From positions 5,843,199 through 5,907,198 of the forward strand of contig CP000875.1 of the NCBI GenBank assembly GCA_000018565.1: a stretch of 64,000 bases of DNA, given 5' to 3'. The notes under the pieces are model-generated. The model saw nothing but the letters and a program-made list of their open reading frames with translations, did not search any database and had not been told where the DNA came from. A program made the translations under genes and the position numbers. This DNA is from Herpetosiphon aurantiacus DSM 785. GTDB taxonomy: Bacteria > Chloroflexota > Chloroflexia > Chloroflexales > Herpetosiphonaceae. Of this stretch, positions 17,198 to 26,195 are shown piece after piece. Position 1 is the stretch's first letter. The number at the start of each line of letters is the position of its first letter.

Positions 17198-17596
17198 ATG
17201 GTTGAACATGAAGATGGAATTAACCCAGCGATGGTTGAACGTGGGCGACAAATGCTCCACGACGACGAAAGCTATTTTTTAATGGCCGAAACCTTTCGAG
17301 CCTTAGCCGATTCGACGCGGGTCAAAATTGTCGGTTGTTTGCTCGAGCAAGAGCTTTGTACCGCTGATTTGGCGGCAATTTTGAATTATTCCGAGTCGGC
17401 GGTTTCGCAGCATTTGCGGGTGCTACGTCAGTTGCGCTTGGTCAAACAACGCCGCGAAGGCAAATTGGTATTTTATAGCCTTGATGATGACCATGTGCGA
17501 GTGCTCGTGCTGGTTTGTCTGAATCATATTCGCCATGGCTCTACGCCTGATCCATCGGTTGCGCCCATTTTAGCTGTGTTGGAGGAAGAACGATGA
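17198..17596 (+). CDS. ArsR/SmtB-family zinc-sensing repressor (CzrA-like)
   Basis: Winged-helix metal sensor of 132 residues. The recognition helix is 'NYSESAVSQHLRVLRQLRLV' and the wing is 'RREGKLVFYSL'. The last helix carries Asp97, His99, His110 and His113. The D-x-H-x10-H-x2-H spacing is exactly that of the alpha5 zinc site of CzrA/SmtB-type sensors. 'ELCTADL' (51-57) corresponds to the ELCVGDL region, with Cys53. The start at 17198 follows GAGG by 8 nt; the ATG at 17168 would coincide with the predicted transcription start. The stop overlaps the CDF gene as ATGA, so it very probably derepresses zinc export when zinc binds. Confidence 0.92.
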   Translation: MVEHEDGINPAMVERGRQMLHDDESYFLMAETFRALADSTRVKIVGCLLEQELCTADLAAILNYSESAVSQHLRVLRQLRLVKQRREGKLVFYSLDDDHVRVLVLVCLNHIRHGSTPDPSVAPILAVLEEER

Positions 17597-18528
17597 GCGG
17601 ACATCACGACCACGGACATCATCACCATCATAGCGTGCCTGCCGATGCTGGTGGCCGCTTAATTTGGGCTTTGGCAATCACGTTTGGCTTTGTGGGGGTT
17701 GAAATTGTTGCTGGGTTGTGGGCTAATAGTTTGGCCTTGCTCACCGATGCTGCCCATAACGCCAGCGATGTGTTGGCGTTGTTGATTAGCTGGATTGCCC
17801 TCTGGCTAACCCGCCGCCCAGCCCATGCCCGCAAAACCTTTGGCTACCATCGCGCTGGCATTTTGGCGGCCTTTGTTAATTCGCTGACCTTGGTCGGTAT
17901 CGCCTTAGGCATCGGCTGGGAAGCAATTGAGCGCTTGCGCAGCCCCTTAGAAGTTGATGCTCCGGTGATGATCGGGGTTTCGTTGTTGGCGGTTTTGGTT
18001 AATGCTGGCACGGCATGGTTGGTGCATCGCGGCAGCGAAAACGACCTCAATCTGCGCAGTGCCTTTGTACATTTGATGGGCGATGTACTTTCGACAATTG
18101 GCGCAACAATTGCTGGGGTTTTGATCTTCTTCACCAATTGGCGCTGGCTTGATCCGCTGGTTTCAGTATTAATTGCTGGCTTTATCATCTGGCATGCCTG
18201 GCAAATTCTGCGCGATTCGATCGATGTTTTGTTGGAAGCTACGCCTCGTGATATTGATGTCGAAAAAGTGGTCAGCGATTTGCAAACCATTCCTGGAGTG
18301 CAAGCGATTCACGATTTGCATATTTGGAGCATCACTGCCAGTATGCGAGCGCTCTCAGCCCATGTTGTGACCGATCAACAAGGCCCACAGCGTAGCCCAC
18401 AATTGATCAGTACCATTAACGAAGTGCTGTGCCATCGCTACAACATTGGCCATGCTACCTTGCAACTTGAATGCTCATGCAATACGCCACAACTCTATTG
18501 CACCCTAACTGAGCAACACCAACATTGA
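17593..18528 (+). CDS. czcD: Cation diffusion facilitator, zinc exporter of the CzcD/ZitB type
   Basis: Inner-membrane Zn2+/H+ antiporter of 311 residues. The N-terminus is His-rich (HHDHGHHHHH), a usual metal-collecting tail. TM2 carries 'LLTDAAHNASDVLALLIS' (the HxxxD transport-site pattern) and TM5 'FVHLMGDVLSTIG' carries the second HxxxD. The cytoplasmic C-terminal domain includes 'VQAIHDLHIWSIT' and a His/Cys-containing end. It is co-transcribed with the CzrA-like sensor through a 4-bp overlap. Zinc is the best-supported substrate from the sensor and the motifs; Co or Cd cannot be excluded. Confidence 0.95.
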   Translation: MSGHHDHGHHHHHSVPADAGGRLIWALAITFGFVGVEIVAGLWANSLALLTDAAHNASDVLALLISWIALWLTRRPAHARKTFGYHRAGILAAFVNSLTLVGIALGIGWEAIERLRSPLEVDAPVMIGVSLLAVLVNAGTAWLVHRGSENDLNLRSAFVHLMGDVLSTIGATIAGVLIFFTNWRWLDPLVSVLIAGFIIWHAWQILRDSIDVLLEATPRDIDVEKVVSDLQTIPGVQAIHDLHIWSITASMRALSAHVVTDQQGPQRSPQLISTINEVLCHRYNIGHATLQLECSCNTPQLYCTLTEQHQH

Positions 18529-18534
18529 GAAAGG

Positions 18535-18641
18535 CTGAGGGATGAAGGCTGAGGGATGAAGGCCACTTGATTAGAGCAATCATTCCTCTGTGATTCTGCA
18601 TTAAAAATTTCTTCCTTCATAATTCATCCTTCATCCCTCAG
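18535..18641. repeat. CTGAGGGATGAAGG inverted repeat
   Basis: CTGAGGGATGAAGG at 18535-18548 (with a tandem second copy of the same word) and its exact complement CCTTCATCCCTCAG at 18628-18641 frame a ~107-bp intergenic stretch after the CDF gene. It could serve as a weak terminator but looks like another dispersed repeat. Confidence 0.6.
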
Positions 18642-18689
18642 TTAACAAAGTTCATTCAAAAGTCGCGGATCATGGCGGGCAAACTCTGT

Positions 18690-18709
18690 TATAATGAACA
18701 CGTCTGTTC
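18690..18709 (+). promoter_or_regulatory. uvrA promoter -10 with adjoining dyad operator
   Basis: TGTTATAAT forms an extended -10 (TATAAT 18690-18695). Directly after it is GAACACGTCTGTTC (18696-18709), a perfect 5+5 dyad with a 4-nt centre. The position and GAAC/GTTC ends resemble a LexA box, but Gram-positive SOS boxes have four bases between GAAC and GTTC whereas here there are six. Confidence 0.5.
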
Positions 18710-18721
18710 GATTTATCAATT

Positions 18722-18760
18722 CCCCAAGCGCTGCCATTGGAGCAACGTTCGGGGCTTTTT
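18722..18760 (+). terminator. Terminator-like hairpin in the uvrA leader
   Basis: CCCC(18722-18725) pairs with GGGG(18751-18754) through an interrupted stem that includes GCG/CGT and TGC/GCA pairs, followed by CTTTTT. It lies between the promoter and the uvrA ATG at 18820, so it may attenuate uvrA transcription. Confidence 0.5.
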
Positions 18761-18819
18761 CCTGTTCAAGCAGCAAAATTGCGCTTGAATACTATAGATT
18801 TTACGATAAAGGCGGGTGT

Positions 18820-21800
18820 ATGGCGCAGGATAAAATTGTCATCAAGGGCGCACGTGAGCACAATCTTAAAAATATCGACATCGAACTACCACGCGATCAA
18901 TTAGTTGTGTTGACGGGAGTTTCTGGCTCAGGCAAGTCATCGTTAGCCTTTGATACCTTATATGCCGAAGGCCAGCGCCGCTATGTTGAATCGCTTTCCT
19001 CGTATGCCCGCCAGTTTTTAGGCCAACTCGAAAAGCCCAAGGTCGATTTTATTGGTGGGCTTTCGCCAGCAATCGCGATCGAACAAAAATCGGCCTCGAA
19101 AAATCCGCGCTCAACTGTGGGCACGGTCACCGAAATTTATGATTATTTGCGGGTCTTGTTTGCGCGGGTTGGGGTGCCACACTGCCATAAATGCGGTAAA
19201 GCGATCGGCTCACAAACTGCTGAGCAGATGGTCAATCGGGTGCTGGAGTTACCCAAAGGCACGCGCTTTATGCTTTTAGCGCCGATGGTAGCCGCTCGCA
19301 AAGGCGAATATAAAGATATTTTCGATGATGCCCGCTCGCAGGGGTTTTCGCGGGCACGGGTCGATGGCGAAATTCGTGATCTGCAAGACGAAATCAAACT
19401 CAATAAAAAAGTTAAACATACAATTGATATTGTGGTTGATCGCTTGGTCGTGCCAACCGAGGATGACGAAACCTTTCGTTCACGACTTAACGATAGTGTT
19501 GAAACCGCGCTACGCACCGCCAATGGCACAATTATTATCGCTATTCCTGAGTTTGCCCAACAAACCGAAAAATCAAAATCCAAAAAAGCCAAGGCCAAAG
19601 CGGTTGCTACCGAAGTTAATGAAGAAGAATTGTTGCCCGAAGAAGAATCGCGTATTAGCGGCATGAACGCTGCTGGCGATATTGTGATGAGCGAGGATTA
19701 TGCCTGTGTTGATTGTGGCATCTCGTTCCTTGAACTCAACCCACAAATGTTTTCGTTCAATGCTCCCCAAGGGGCTTGCCCAGAATGTGCTGGCTTGGGT
19801 ACGCGTTTAGAAGTTGATGCAGAACTGCTCGTGCCAAACCCGAATTTATCGTTGCACGATGGTGCGGTAACCTATTGGGGCGAGTTGCGCAAAAAAGTTG
19901 GTAGCTGGGGCTATCGCGCTCTGCAAGCCATCTCCGCCCACTATCAATTTGATCTTGATACACCGTGGAAAGACCTCAGCCCGCGTGTGCGTGAGATTTT
20001 GATGCAAGGCTCAGGCAGTGAAAAAGTCAAGCATGTTTGGAGCGAAGGTCAGTCCAAGGGCGAGTATTATCGTCGTTGGGAGGGCTTGGGCGCAGAAATT
20101 ATGCGCCGCTTCCAGCAAACTGGTGTTGAAAATATGCGCGAGCACTACCAACAATGGATGAGCGATCAGCCTTGTCATGCCTGCCATGGCGCAAAATTGC
20201 GGCCTGAGAGTTTGGCAGTGACGGTTGGTGGTGAAAATGTGCAACAAATTTGTGCCAAAACTGTGGCTCAAGGCTATGCCTGGGCCTGTGGTTTAACTGG
20301 CAGCGATGCCCACTGGGTGAGCCGTGATGGTTTGGATACCACGGTATTGCCGTTGTTGGCTGCCGCGCCAACCCCGACCAAACTCGATGGTCGGCAATTG
20401 GAAATTGCTGGCGAAGTGCTCAAAGAAATTCGTGAGCGCTTGGGCTTTTTGTTGAATGTTGGTTTGCACTATCTCACGCTCGATCGCTCAGCTCCCTCGC
20501 TGTCTGGTGGCGAGGCTCAGCGCATCCGCTTGGCTTCACAAATTGGGGCGGGCTTGATGGGCGTGATGTATATTCTCGACGAGCCATCAATTGGCTTGCA
20601 TCAACGTGATAATCGCAAATTGATCGATACTTTGACCAAACTGCGCGATCTTGGCAACACCGTAATTGTGGTTGAACACGACGAAGATACCATGAAAGCC
20701 GCTGATTGGCTGGTAGACTTCGGGCCTGGCGCGGGAGTCAACGGCGGCAAGGTGGTCGCTGAAGGTCGGCCAGAATATATCAGCAGCAATGGTTCGTTGA
20801 CCGGTAGTTATTTGTCGGGGCGCTTGAAAATTGAAGTGCCAGCAACCCGCCGCCCAGCCCATGGTCATATTACTTTGCGCGGTGCAACCCACAACAACCT
20901 CAACAACCTTGATATTACGATTCCTTTGGGCACGCTGGTCGCGGTAACTGGGGTTTCTGGCTCAGGCAAATCCTCATTGATCACCGAAACGCTCTATCCA
21001 GCCTTGGCAAATTTGCTCAATCGCGCCCAGCTGCGGGTTGGCAAATACGATACGCTCGAAGGTTTAGAGCAACTTGATAAAGTGATCGATATTGATCAAC
21101 AGCCGATTGGCCGCACGCCGCGCTCGAATCCTGCAACCTACGTCAAGTTATTTGATCAGATTCGTGAGGTGTTTGCCAATACGCCTGATGCTAAACTGCG
21201 CGGCTATGAGCCAGGCCGCTTTTCGTTCAACGTTAAGGGTGGGCGCTGTGAAGCCTGCCAAGGCAATGGCGAGCAAAAGATCGAAATGCACTTCTTGGCT
21301 GATGTGTGGGTGCGCTGCGATGAGTGCAAAGGCAAGCGTTACAATCGCGAAACCTTGCAAGTGCGCTACAAAGGCAAAACGATCTCCGATGTGCTGGATA
21401 TGGATGTGCACACTGCGCTCGAATTCTTCGAGAACCACCCCAAACTCAAGCGCGTGCTGCAAACCTTGCACGATGTTGGTTTGGATTACATCAAACTTGG
21501 CCAATCGGCGACGACGCTCTCTGGTGGCGAGGCTCAGCGGGTCAAATTGGCCAAAGAATTAGCGCGGGTGGCCACTGGTCGCACGATCTACATTCTCGAT
21601 GAGCCAACTACAGGCTTGCACTTCGCCGACGTACAAAATCTGTTGCGGGTCATTCAGCGCTTGGTCAAGGCTGGCAACACGGTTTTGGTGATTGAACACA
21701 GCCTCGATGTGATCAAAACCGCCGACTGGATTATTGATCTTGGGCCTGAGGGTGGTACTGGCGGCGGCTATATTATTGCCCAAGGCACGCCTGAAGAAGT

Positions 21801-21861
21801 GGCCTTGCATCCAACTTCGCACACAGCAGTCTTTTTGCGCGATTTGCTGAACCTTGACTGA
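18820..21861 (+). CDS. uvrA: Excinuclease ABC subunit A
   Basis: Damage-recognition ATPase of nucleotide excision repair; it loads UvrB at lesions. There are two ABC modules. The first Walker A is GVSGSGKSS at ~33-41, with '[16 protein letters not shown]' just after it. Two 'LSGGEAQR' signatures and two zinc modules are visible (CVDCG...CPEC and CEAC...CDEC). The product is 1,013 residues against the usual ~940-960. Much of the excess is a charged insertion near residues ~250-280 ([10 protein letters not shown], then [10 protein letters not shown]). The start chosen is the ATG at 18820, at the conserved '[15 protein letters not shown]'; the upstream in-frame extension runs through the leader hairpin and was rejected. 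Confidence 0.98.
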   Translation: MAQDKIVIKGAREHNLKNIDIELPRDQLVVLTGVSGSGKSSLAFDTLYAEGQRRYVESLSSYARQFLGQLEKPKVDFIGGLSPAIAIEQKSASKNPRSTVGTVTEIYDYLRVLFARVGVPHCHKCGKAIGSQTAEQMVNRVLELPKGTRFMLLAPMVAARKGEYKDIFDDARSQGFSRARVDGEIRDLQDEIKLNKKVKHTIDIVVDRLVVPTEDDETFRSRLNDSVETALRTANGTIIIAIPEFAQQTEKSKSKKAKAKAVATEVNEEELLPEEESRISGMNAAGDIVMSEDYACVDCGISFLELNPQMFSFNAPQGACPECAGLGTRLEVDAELLVPNPNLSLHDGAVTYWGELRKKVGSWGYRALQAISAHYQFDLDTPWKDLSPRVREILMQGSGSEKVKHVWSEGQSKGEYYRRWEGLGAEIMRRFQQTGVENMREHYQQWMSDQPCHACHGAKLRPESLAVTVGGENVQQICAKTVAQGYAWACGLTGSDAHWVSRDGLDTTVLPLLAAAPTPTKLDGRQLEIAGEVLKEIRERLGFLLNVGLHYLTLDRSAPSLSGGEAQRIRLASQIGAGLMGVMYILDEPSIGLHQRDNRKLIDTLTKLRDLGNTVIVVEHDEDTMKAADWLVDFGPGAGVNGGKVVAEGRPEYISSNGSLTGSYLSGRLKIEVPATRRPAHGHITLRGATHNNLNNLDITIPLGTLVAVTGVSGSGKSSLITETLYPALANLLNRAQLRVGKYDTLEGLEQLDKVIDIDQQPIGRTPRSNPATYVKLFDQIREVFANTPDAKLRGYEPGRFSFNVKGGRCEACQGNGEQKIEMHFLADVWVRCDECKGKRYNRETLQVRYKGKTISDVLDMDVHTALEFFENHPKLKRVLQTLHDVGLDYIKLGQSATTLSGGEAQRVKLAKELARVATGRTIYILDEPTTGLHFADVQNLLRVIQRLVKAGNTVLVIEHSLDVIKTADWIIDLGPEGGTGGGYIIAQGTPEEVALHPTSHTAVFLRDLLNLD

Positions 21862-21871
21862 AATTAATTAG

Positions 21872-21914
21872 AAATCCCCGCTAGCTACGCATTAGTGATG
21901 GCTAGCGGGGATTT
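21872..21914 (+). terminator. Intrinsic terminator of uvrA
   Basis: A 14-bp perfect stem (AAATCCCCGCTAGC/GCTAGCGGGGATTT) with a 15-nt loop lies 10 bp after the uvrA stop. Confidence 0.85.
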
Positions 21915-21973
21915 AATGTTAAAAATCTTAGAGTTTTGTTGTAATGATTCAATGGGTTGATAACCAGTTCTAC

Positions 21974-22274
21974 TATGCCCTCACCCCCTAGCCCCCTCCT
22001 TACAAGGGTAGGTTTTTAACAAGCAAATCACCACCCTTCCGTCCCGCCTCAAGGCGGGAGACGCAGGGGGCTTTAATCCCCCTGCACCCCCTCAAGGGCA
22101 ATCAAGGCTATCATCCATGCATCGATGAACCAATCTATCGGTGGTTCGTAGCAGAAACCTACCCTTGTACGCTAGCCCTTCTCCCGCCCGCGAGGCGAGG
22201 GGGAATCCCGTGATCATGAAGCTTGGCACGCCCCTCGTCCGCCGCAGTGGGAGAGGGGTTAGGGTGAGGGCATA
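21974..22274. repeat. 301-bp MITE-like element with terminal inverted repeats
   Basis: The ends read TATGCCCTCACCCC and GGGTGAGGGCATA, i.e. terminal inverted repeats. Inside are 'GGGTAGGTTTTTAAC' with its inverted partner 'AAACCTACCC'. A GC-rich block 'CACCACCCTTCCGTCCCGCC' through 'CCCCCTGCACCCCCT' (about 22031-22095) recurs alone at 37651-37737. No ORF and no clear target duplication. This fills the gap between uvrA and the phosphatase gene. Confidence 0.75.
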
Positions 22275-22284
22275 CTATTAACTA

Positions 22285-22749
22285 TTACAGTTTTGTTGCG
22301 ACAATTTCATCAAGCAAAGCATTACAGGCAGTGTGCAACATCGCATAGACTTCTTCAAAATTGCCAGTATACCAAGGGTCTGGCACATCGCGGCCTTTGA
22401 CTCCGTTGGGAATATAATCAAGCATCAAGCGTACCTCAGCCCCGTTTGAGCCTAAAACCGCCTGCATATCATGCCGATTTTGGGTATCCATCGCGATCAA
22501 ATAATCAAAATTCTGTTGATCAATTTTGCCAAATTGGCGGCCCCGATGGCTCAAGCTAATGCCATTATGGCGCAAAATGCGCATAGTTCCGTGGTGCGGA
22601 TCATCGCCAATATGATAATGGCTCGTGCCCGCCGAATCGACTTCGATCGCATGACTAAGCTTTCGTTGCTCGACCAAGTGGCGCATAATGCCCTCAGCCA
22701 TTGGCGAACGACAAATATTGCCTAAACAAACAAATAAGACCCGAACCAT
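22285..22749 (-). CDS. Low-molecular-weight protein-tyrosine phosphatase
   Basis: Cytoplasmic phosphatase of 154 residues. The P-loop 'VCLGNICRSP' gives nucleophile Cys8 and Arg14, and 'GRDVPDPWYTGNFEEVY' supplies the general-acid Asp. Family members dephosphorylate tyrosine kinases of capsule synthesis, or arsenate-like substrates. No partner kinase is adjacent. The start is the ATG at 22747-22749, 5 nt after AAGGAG; the GTG at 22755 overlaps the ribosome site and is less likely. Confidence 0.93.
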   Translation of the reverse strand: MVRVLFVCLGNICRSPMAEGIMRHLVEQRKLSHAIEVDSAGTSHYHIGDDPHHGTMRILRHNGISLSHRGRQFGKIDQQNFDYLIAMDTQNRHDMQAVLGSNGAEVRLMLDYIPNGVKGRDVPDPWYTGNFEEVYAMLHTACNALLDEIVATKL

Positions 22750-22909
22750 GGGCACTCCTTCTAGATACCTCTAATCAAGCCAAAAACTCCCTTTAGTATA
22801 CCAGTTTGACGTGAATTTGAAGATCGAGTATAGTCTCGCGATATAAAAACAATTTAGTCGGAAATAACAGTCTAAACTCATCGTGGCACACGTTCTTGGA
22901 GGGTCTGGT

Positions 22910-24421
22910 TTGAAATTGCGTCAATTACTTGGGTTATGCGGCTGTGGCATTGCCCTTGGATTAAGTGGCTGGGCTTTTGCTGAATCCCCGCAATTCAGCG
23001 AAAGTCTCGCCGAAACAACAATTGTGGCGTTTACGGGCGGTGCTGGCGAACACGCTGGTTATGCCGTGGCCGACGCTGGCGATATTAATCAAGATGGCTT
23101 GGCCGATAGCTTGGTCGGTGCTTGGGTCGCTGATCCGTTGGGTCGCAACAACGCTGGCACCAGCTATCTAATTTGGGGTCAAGCGCTTACCGCAACCTTG
23201 CAAGCCCCCGATCTGGCCGAACGGGGCGTGGCAATTTATGGGGCCAGTGAGGGTGCTTCATCTGGCTGGAGCGTCACTGGCCTTGGCGATGTCAACGGCG
23301 ACGAAATTGATGACTTTGCGATCGGGGCATGGGGCGAATCGCCCAATAACCGCGCCACTGCTGGCAGTGTGTTTGTGGTTTGGGGCGGCTCGCTCACCAC
23401 AACCCTCGATTTGGCGGCGCTTGGCAATCATGGCTATCGGATTGATGGTGCGGTTGCAGGCGATCGCTTGGGCTATGCCTTGGCTGGGGTTGAAGATCTC
23501 AATAATGACGGTTTGAACGAAATCGTGATCGGGGCAATTGGGGTCGATGCCAGCGCCGATAATGCTGGCGCTGCCTATGTGGTTTGGGGCAAAACCACCA
23601 CCACAACCCTCGATTTGGCAACTGCTAGCAATTATGGCTATCGGATCGATGGCGCTGCTGCAAGTGATCGGGCTGGTAGCGCGGTTGGTAGCACCAGCGA
23701 CATGAACGGTGATGGCAAGCCTGAGATTTTGGTAGGCTCGTATGTGGCCGATCCATTTGGGCGTAGCGCTGCTGGTAGCGTGGCCGTCGTATGGGGTGCT
23801 AACACCACCGCCTCATATCCTATCGGAGCGCTGGCCCAGAATGGCTTTGTGATTGCCGGGGCTGGAGCGAGTGATCGCGCTGGCATCAGCTTGGTTGGCA
23901 CCGGCGATCTGAATGGCGATCAACGAGGCGATTTGGCGGTTGGCAGCGATCAATTTCCTGCTGGCGGCGCTGGTCGAGTTGATTTGATTTATGGATCAGC
24001 TTTCAGTGGCACGCTTGATTTGGCGCAGCCGTTGAGCAATACCGTGCGCTTCGTGGGAGAGCAAGCTGGTGATGAGGCTGGTTTTTCGGTGGGCTATAGC
24101 GATCAACGCCTAATTATCGGAGCCTATGGAGTTGATAGTAGCCTTGGCACTGATACAGGTCGGGTGTATGTGGTCAATACCCCATCGATCAGTAATACAA
24201 TTAATTTGGCCAATTTGACGATAGAACAGGGCTTTAGCCTTGATGGGGTTGTTGGCGGTGGCCGACTTGGGCGGGCAGTAGCCGGTTTGGGCGACGCTAC
24301 TGGCGATGGACATGGCGATTTGCTTCTGGGAGCCGACCTTGCTGGCAGCCAGATCGAAGGCTATGCCTATATCGTTGGCCGCCTGCCAACAACAGTTTAT
24401 CTGCCGATGATCATGCGGTAA
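22910..24421 (+). CDS. Secreted FG-GAP (integrin-alpha-like) beta-propeller protein
   Basis: A 503-residue exported protein. The signal peptide is 'LLGLCGCGIALGLSGWAFA'. It contains about seven FG-GAP repeats with calcium-binding DxDxDG-type loops ('DINQDGLADSLVGAW', 'DVNGDEIDDFAIGAW', 'DLNNDGLNEIVIGAI', 'DMNGDGKPEILVGSY', 'DLNGDQRGDLAVGS', 'DATGDGHGDLLLGAD'), predicting a seven-bladed propeller. The protein ends in TTVYLPMIMR, a tail shared in form with the glycosidase at 47.9 kb (PIYLPLTRK). The start is a TTG at 22910, 6 nt after TTGGAGGG; a GTG at 22883 precedes the ribosome site and is unlikely. The role is probably adhesion or surface binding. Confidence 0.85.
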   Translation: MKLRQLLGLCGCGIALGLSGWAFAESPQFSESLAETTIVAFTGGAGEHAGYAVADAGDINQDGLADSLVGAWVADPLGRNNAGTSYLIWGQALTATLQAPDLAERGVAIYGASEGASSGWSVTGLGDVNGDEIDDFAIGAWGESPNNRATAGSVFVVWGGSLTTTLDLAALGNHGYRIDGAVAGDRLGYALAGVEDLNNDGLNEIVIGAIGVDASADNAGAAYVVWGKTTTTTLDLATASNYGYRIDGAAASDRAGSAVGSTSDMNGDGKPEILVGSYVADPFGRSAAGSVAVVWGANTTASYPIGALAQNGFVIAGAGASDRAGISLVGTGDLNGDQRGDLAVGSDQFPAGGAGRVDLIYGSAFSGTLDLAQPLSNTVRFVGEQAGDEAGFSVGYSDQRLIIGAYGVDSSLGTDTGRVYVVNTPSISNTINLANLTIEQGFSLDGVVGGGRLGRAVAGLGDATGDGHGDLLLGADLAGSQIEGYAYIVGRLPTTVYLPMIMR

Positions 24422-24437
24422 TCGGCGGTTGTTTCGT

Positions 24438-24484
24438 CAACAGCAGCGACATCACTGGTTCTCCGGTGTCGCTGCTGTTGGTGT
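24438..24484 (+). terminator. Intrinsic terminator after the FG-GAP gene
   Basis: A perfect 14-bp stem (CAACAGCAGCGACA/TGTCGCTGCTGTTG), 15-nt loop, followed by GTGTTTT. Confidence 0.85.
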
Positions 24485-24498
24485 TTTAGGGATTAGCC

Positions 24499-24644
24499 TT
24501 TTGATCCACGAAGGACACGAAGCGCACGAAGAGAGTAGGCTCTAGGCTATGGACTATTGGCTATCAACGATCAGTGATTTCTAAAATTATTTCGTTAGCC
24601 TAGAGCCATGTTTCGTGTCCTTCGTGCTCTTCGTGGATCAAAAA
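24499..24644. repeat. CACGAAG-type inverted repeat element, nested arms
   Basis: Outer arms: TTTTGATCCACGAAGGACAC and CGTGCTCTTCGTGGATCAAAA-type complement. Inner arms: GGCTCTAGGCTA and TAGCCTAGAGCC, a perfect 12-bp pair. The whole 146-bp stretch can fold back on itself. It separates the FG-GAP gene from the convergent aldo/keto reductase gene. Confidence 0.7.
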
Positions 24645-24651
24645 CGTATCG

Positions 24652-25644
24652 CTAGCCCTGCAAAATGCTAGCGATTTGCTGCATTTGGCTGGGGTTCAAT
24701 GGGCCGAATTGTAAGGCTTTGGCGTTTTCGCTGGCTTGAGCGACGGTACGGAAGCCTGGGATTGGCAGGGTTTGGCTGCTGCGACCCCACAACCAAGCTA
24801 AAGCACCTTGAGTCAGCGTGCGGCCTTCGCTGGTCAACACTTCGCGCAAGGCTTCGAGCTTTTTGAGCCATTCAGGATTGGGCTTGCCGGCCTGAAACCC
24901 CTCAAACCATGCAACTTTGCTGCGTACATCATCGCTGCTAAAGCTGGTAGTGGGGGTGAATTTTCCTGTCAACAAACCCATCGCTAAGGGTGCACGATTG
25001 ATGCTGGCTAAATTGTGGGCTTCGCAAAAGGCGATAATTGCATCGCTCTCGCCCGTGCTATGACCATGCAATAAATTCAATTGTTGTTGCACAGCAATAC
25101 AATGTGGGCCTTCAGCAAAGAGCTTAATCGCATCAAGCCGATCGGTGCTCCAACCATAGCCGCGAATTTTGCCCTCGCTCACCAAACTTTCAAGCGTATC
25201 GCGCACTGGGGCGGCATCTTCGACCGGATAGCCCCACAAGTGAAATTGTAACAAATCGACATAATCGGTATTGAGCCGTTTGAGGCTGGCTTCCAATTGT
25301 TGGCGAATTTCGGCAGGGCTAATTGGAATTTGCTCAAACGAATCTTTGCTGCCTTCAGCCCAGCTATTGCCAAATTTAGTGGCGAGAATCACCTGATCAC
25401 GGCGGCCAGCGATCGCTTGGGCAATAATTTGCTCGCTGTGGCCACACCCATAGACATTGGCAGTATCGAGAAAATTGACTCCAAGCTCAAGCGCTGCATG
25501 AATTGCCTGAATTGATTCAGCATCGTCAACTTGGCCCCAACCTGAGGGATTGCCATTGTGATTGAATGGGCCGCCGATGGCCCAACAGCCTAAACCCAAA
25601 GCACTGACTTCAATACCACTTTTGCCAATTGTTCGCTTGAGCAT
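24652..25644 (-). CDS. Aldo/keto reductase
   Basis: NADPH-dependent oxidoreductase with a TIM barrel, 330 residues. Family elements are 'SALGLGCWAIGG' at the N-terminus, the catalytic Asp/Tyr in 'FLDTANVYGCGHSEQIIAQA', Lys in 'VILATKFGNS' and His in 'VDLLQFHLWG'. A C-terminal cofactor region is in 'PGFRTVAQASENAKAL'. It resembles the YajO/Tas-type group that acts on small carbonyl compounds. The physiological substrate is not evident and no operon partners are present. GGGAGA precedes the ATG. Confidence 0.93.
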   Translation of the reverse strand: MLKRTIGKSGIEVSALGLGCWAIGGPFNHNGNPSGWGQVDDAESIQAIHAALELGVNFLDTANVYGCGHSEQIIAQAIAGRRDQVILATKFGNSWAEGSKDSFEQIPISPAEIRQQLEASLKRLNTDYVDLLQFHLWGYPVEDAAPVRDTLESLVSEGKIRGYGWSTDRLDAIKLFAEGPHCIAVQQQLNLLHGHSTGESDAIIAFCEAHNLASINRAPLAMGLLTGKFTPTTSFSSDDVRSKVAWFEGFQAGKPNPEWLKKLEALREVLTSEGRTLTQGALAWLWGRSSQTLPIPGFRTVAQASENAKALQFGPLNPSQMQQIASILQG

Positions 25645-25735
25645 GCGTGTGTCTCCCAGTTAGTTATTCGTCGTTACAGGCATTCTAAACATTTGCGTGC
25701 GCTCTAAGTCAATACCCCAATGTTGGGCAATATAA

Positions 25736-25762
25736 AAAGCCCCTGTGCAACACAAGGGCTTT
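25736..25762 (-). terminator. Intrinsic terminator of the corC-cdd operon
   Basis: On the minus strand AAAGCCCTTGTG pairs with CACAGGGGCTTT (one wobble) around a 3-nt loop and is followed by TTTATAT, 25 bp after the cdd stop. Confidence 0.85.
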
Positions 25763-25787
25763 GGTCGAATACACATTTGATCTTTGA

Positions 25788-26195
25788 TTAACGATTGTGA
25801 GCTAGGCTTTCAGGTGAAAATCCACCAGGTAGCAGCTCGCGTGGCGTGGTATGTTGGGTTTGCTCAGCCAAATTTGCCAACAGCACAGGCAGATCGGGAG
25901 CAAGCTCAAACATAAATTGGCGACACATCCCACAGGGCGCAACTGGGCCAGGCGTATCGGCAACAACTGCTAACGCGATAAATTCTGTTTCGCCAGCGCT
26001 CCAAGCCGCAGCGAGGGCTGAACGCTCAGCACATAAACAGACCGGATAGGCGGCGTTTTCAATATTACAACCATGGAATATTTGTCCGCTGGCCGTCAGC
26101 ACTGCTGCGCCAACTTTGAAACGTGAGTAGGGCGTGTAAGCTCGTTCGCGGGCGGTTTTGGCGTTGGCTAACAGGGCTTGGTAGTCAACCATCAT
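25788..26195 (-). CDS. cdd: Cytidine deaminase
   Basis: Converts cytidine and deoxycytidine to the uridine forms in pyrimidine salvage. The 135 residues match the homotetrameric, three-cysteine form. Zinc ligands are Cys55 in 'CAERSA' (with Glu57 as proton shuttle) and Cys88/Cys91 in 'PCGMCRQ'. 'YTPYSRFKVGAAV' and 'GCNIENAAYP' are the conserved substrate-site motifs. The start at 26195 (MMVDYQALL) lies inside the 3' end of the upstream CBS-domain gene, overlapping by 11 bp, with GGGAG 8 nt upstream, so the two are translationally coupled. Confidence 0.96.
   Translation of the reverse strand: MMVDYQALLANAKTARERAYTPYSRFKVGAAVLTASGQIFHGCNIENAAYPVCLCAERSALAAAWSAGETEFIALAVVADTPGPVAPCGMCRQFMFELAPDLPVLLANLAEQTQHTTPRELLPGGFSPESLAHNR

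Noticed and set aside
21974-22274. Insertion sequence with its own transposase
   Set aside because: No open frame of useful length and no transposase motif on either strand; it is a non-autonomous repeat at most.
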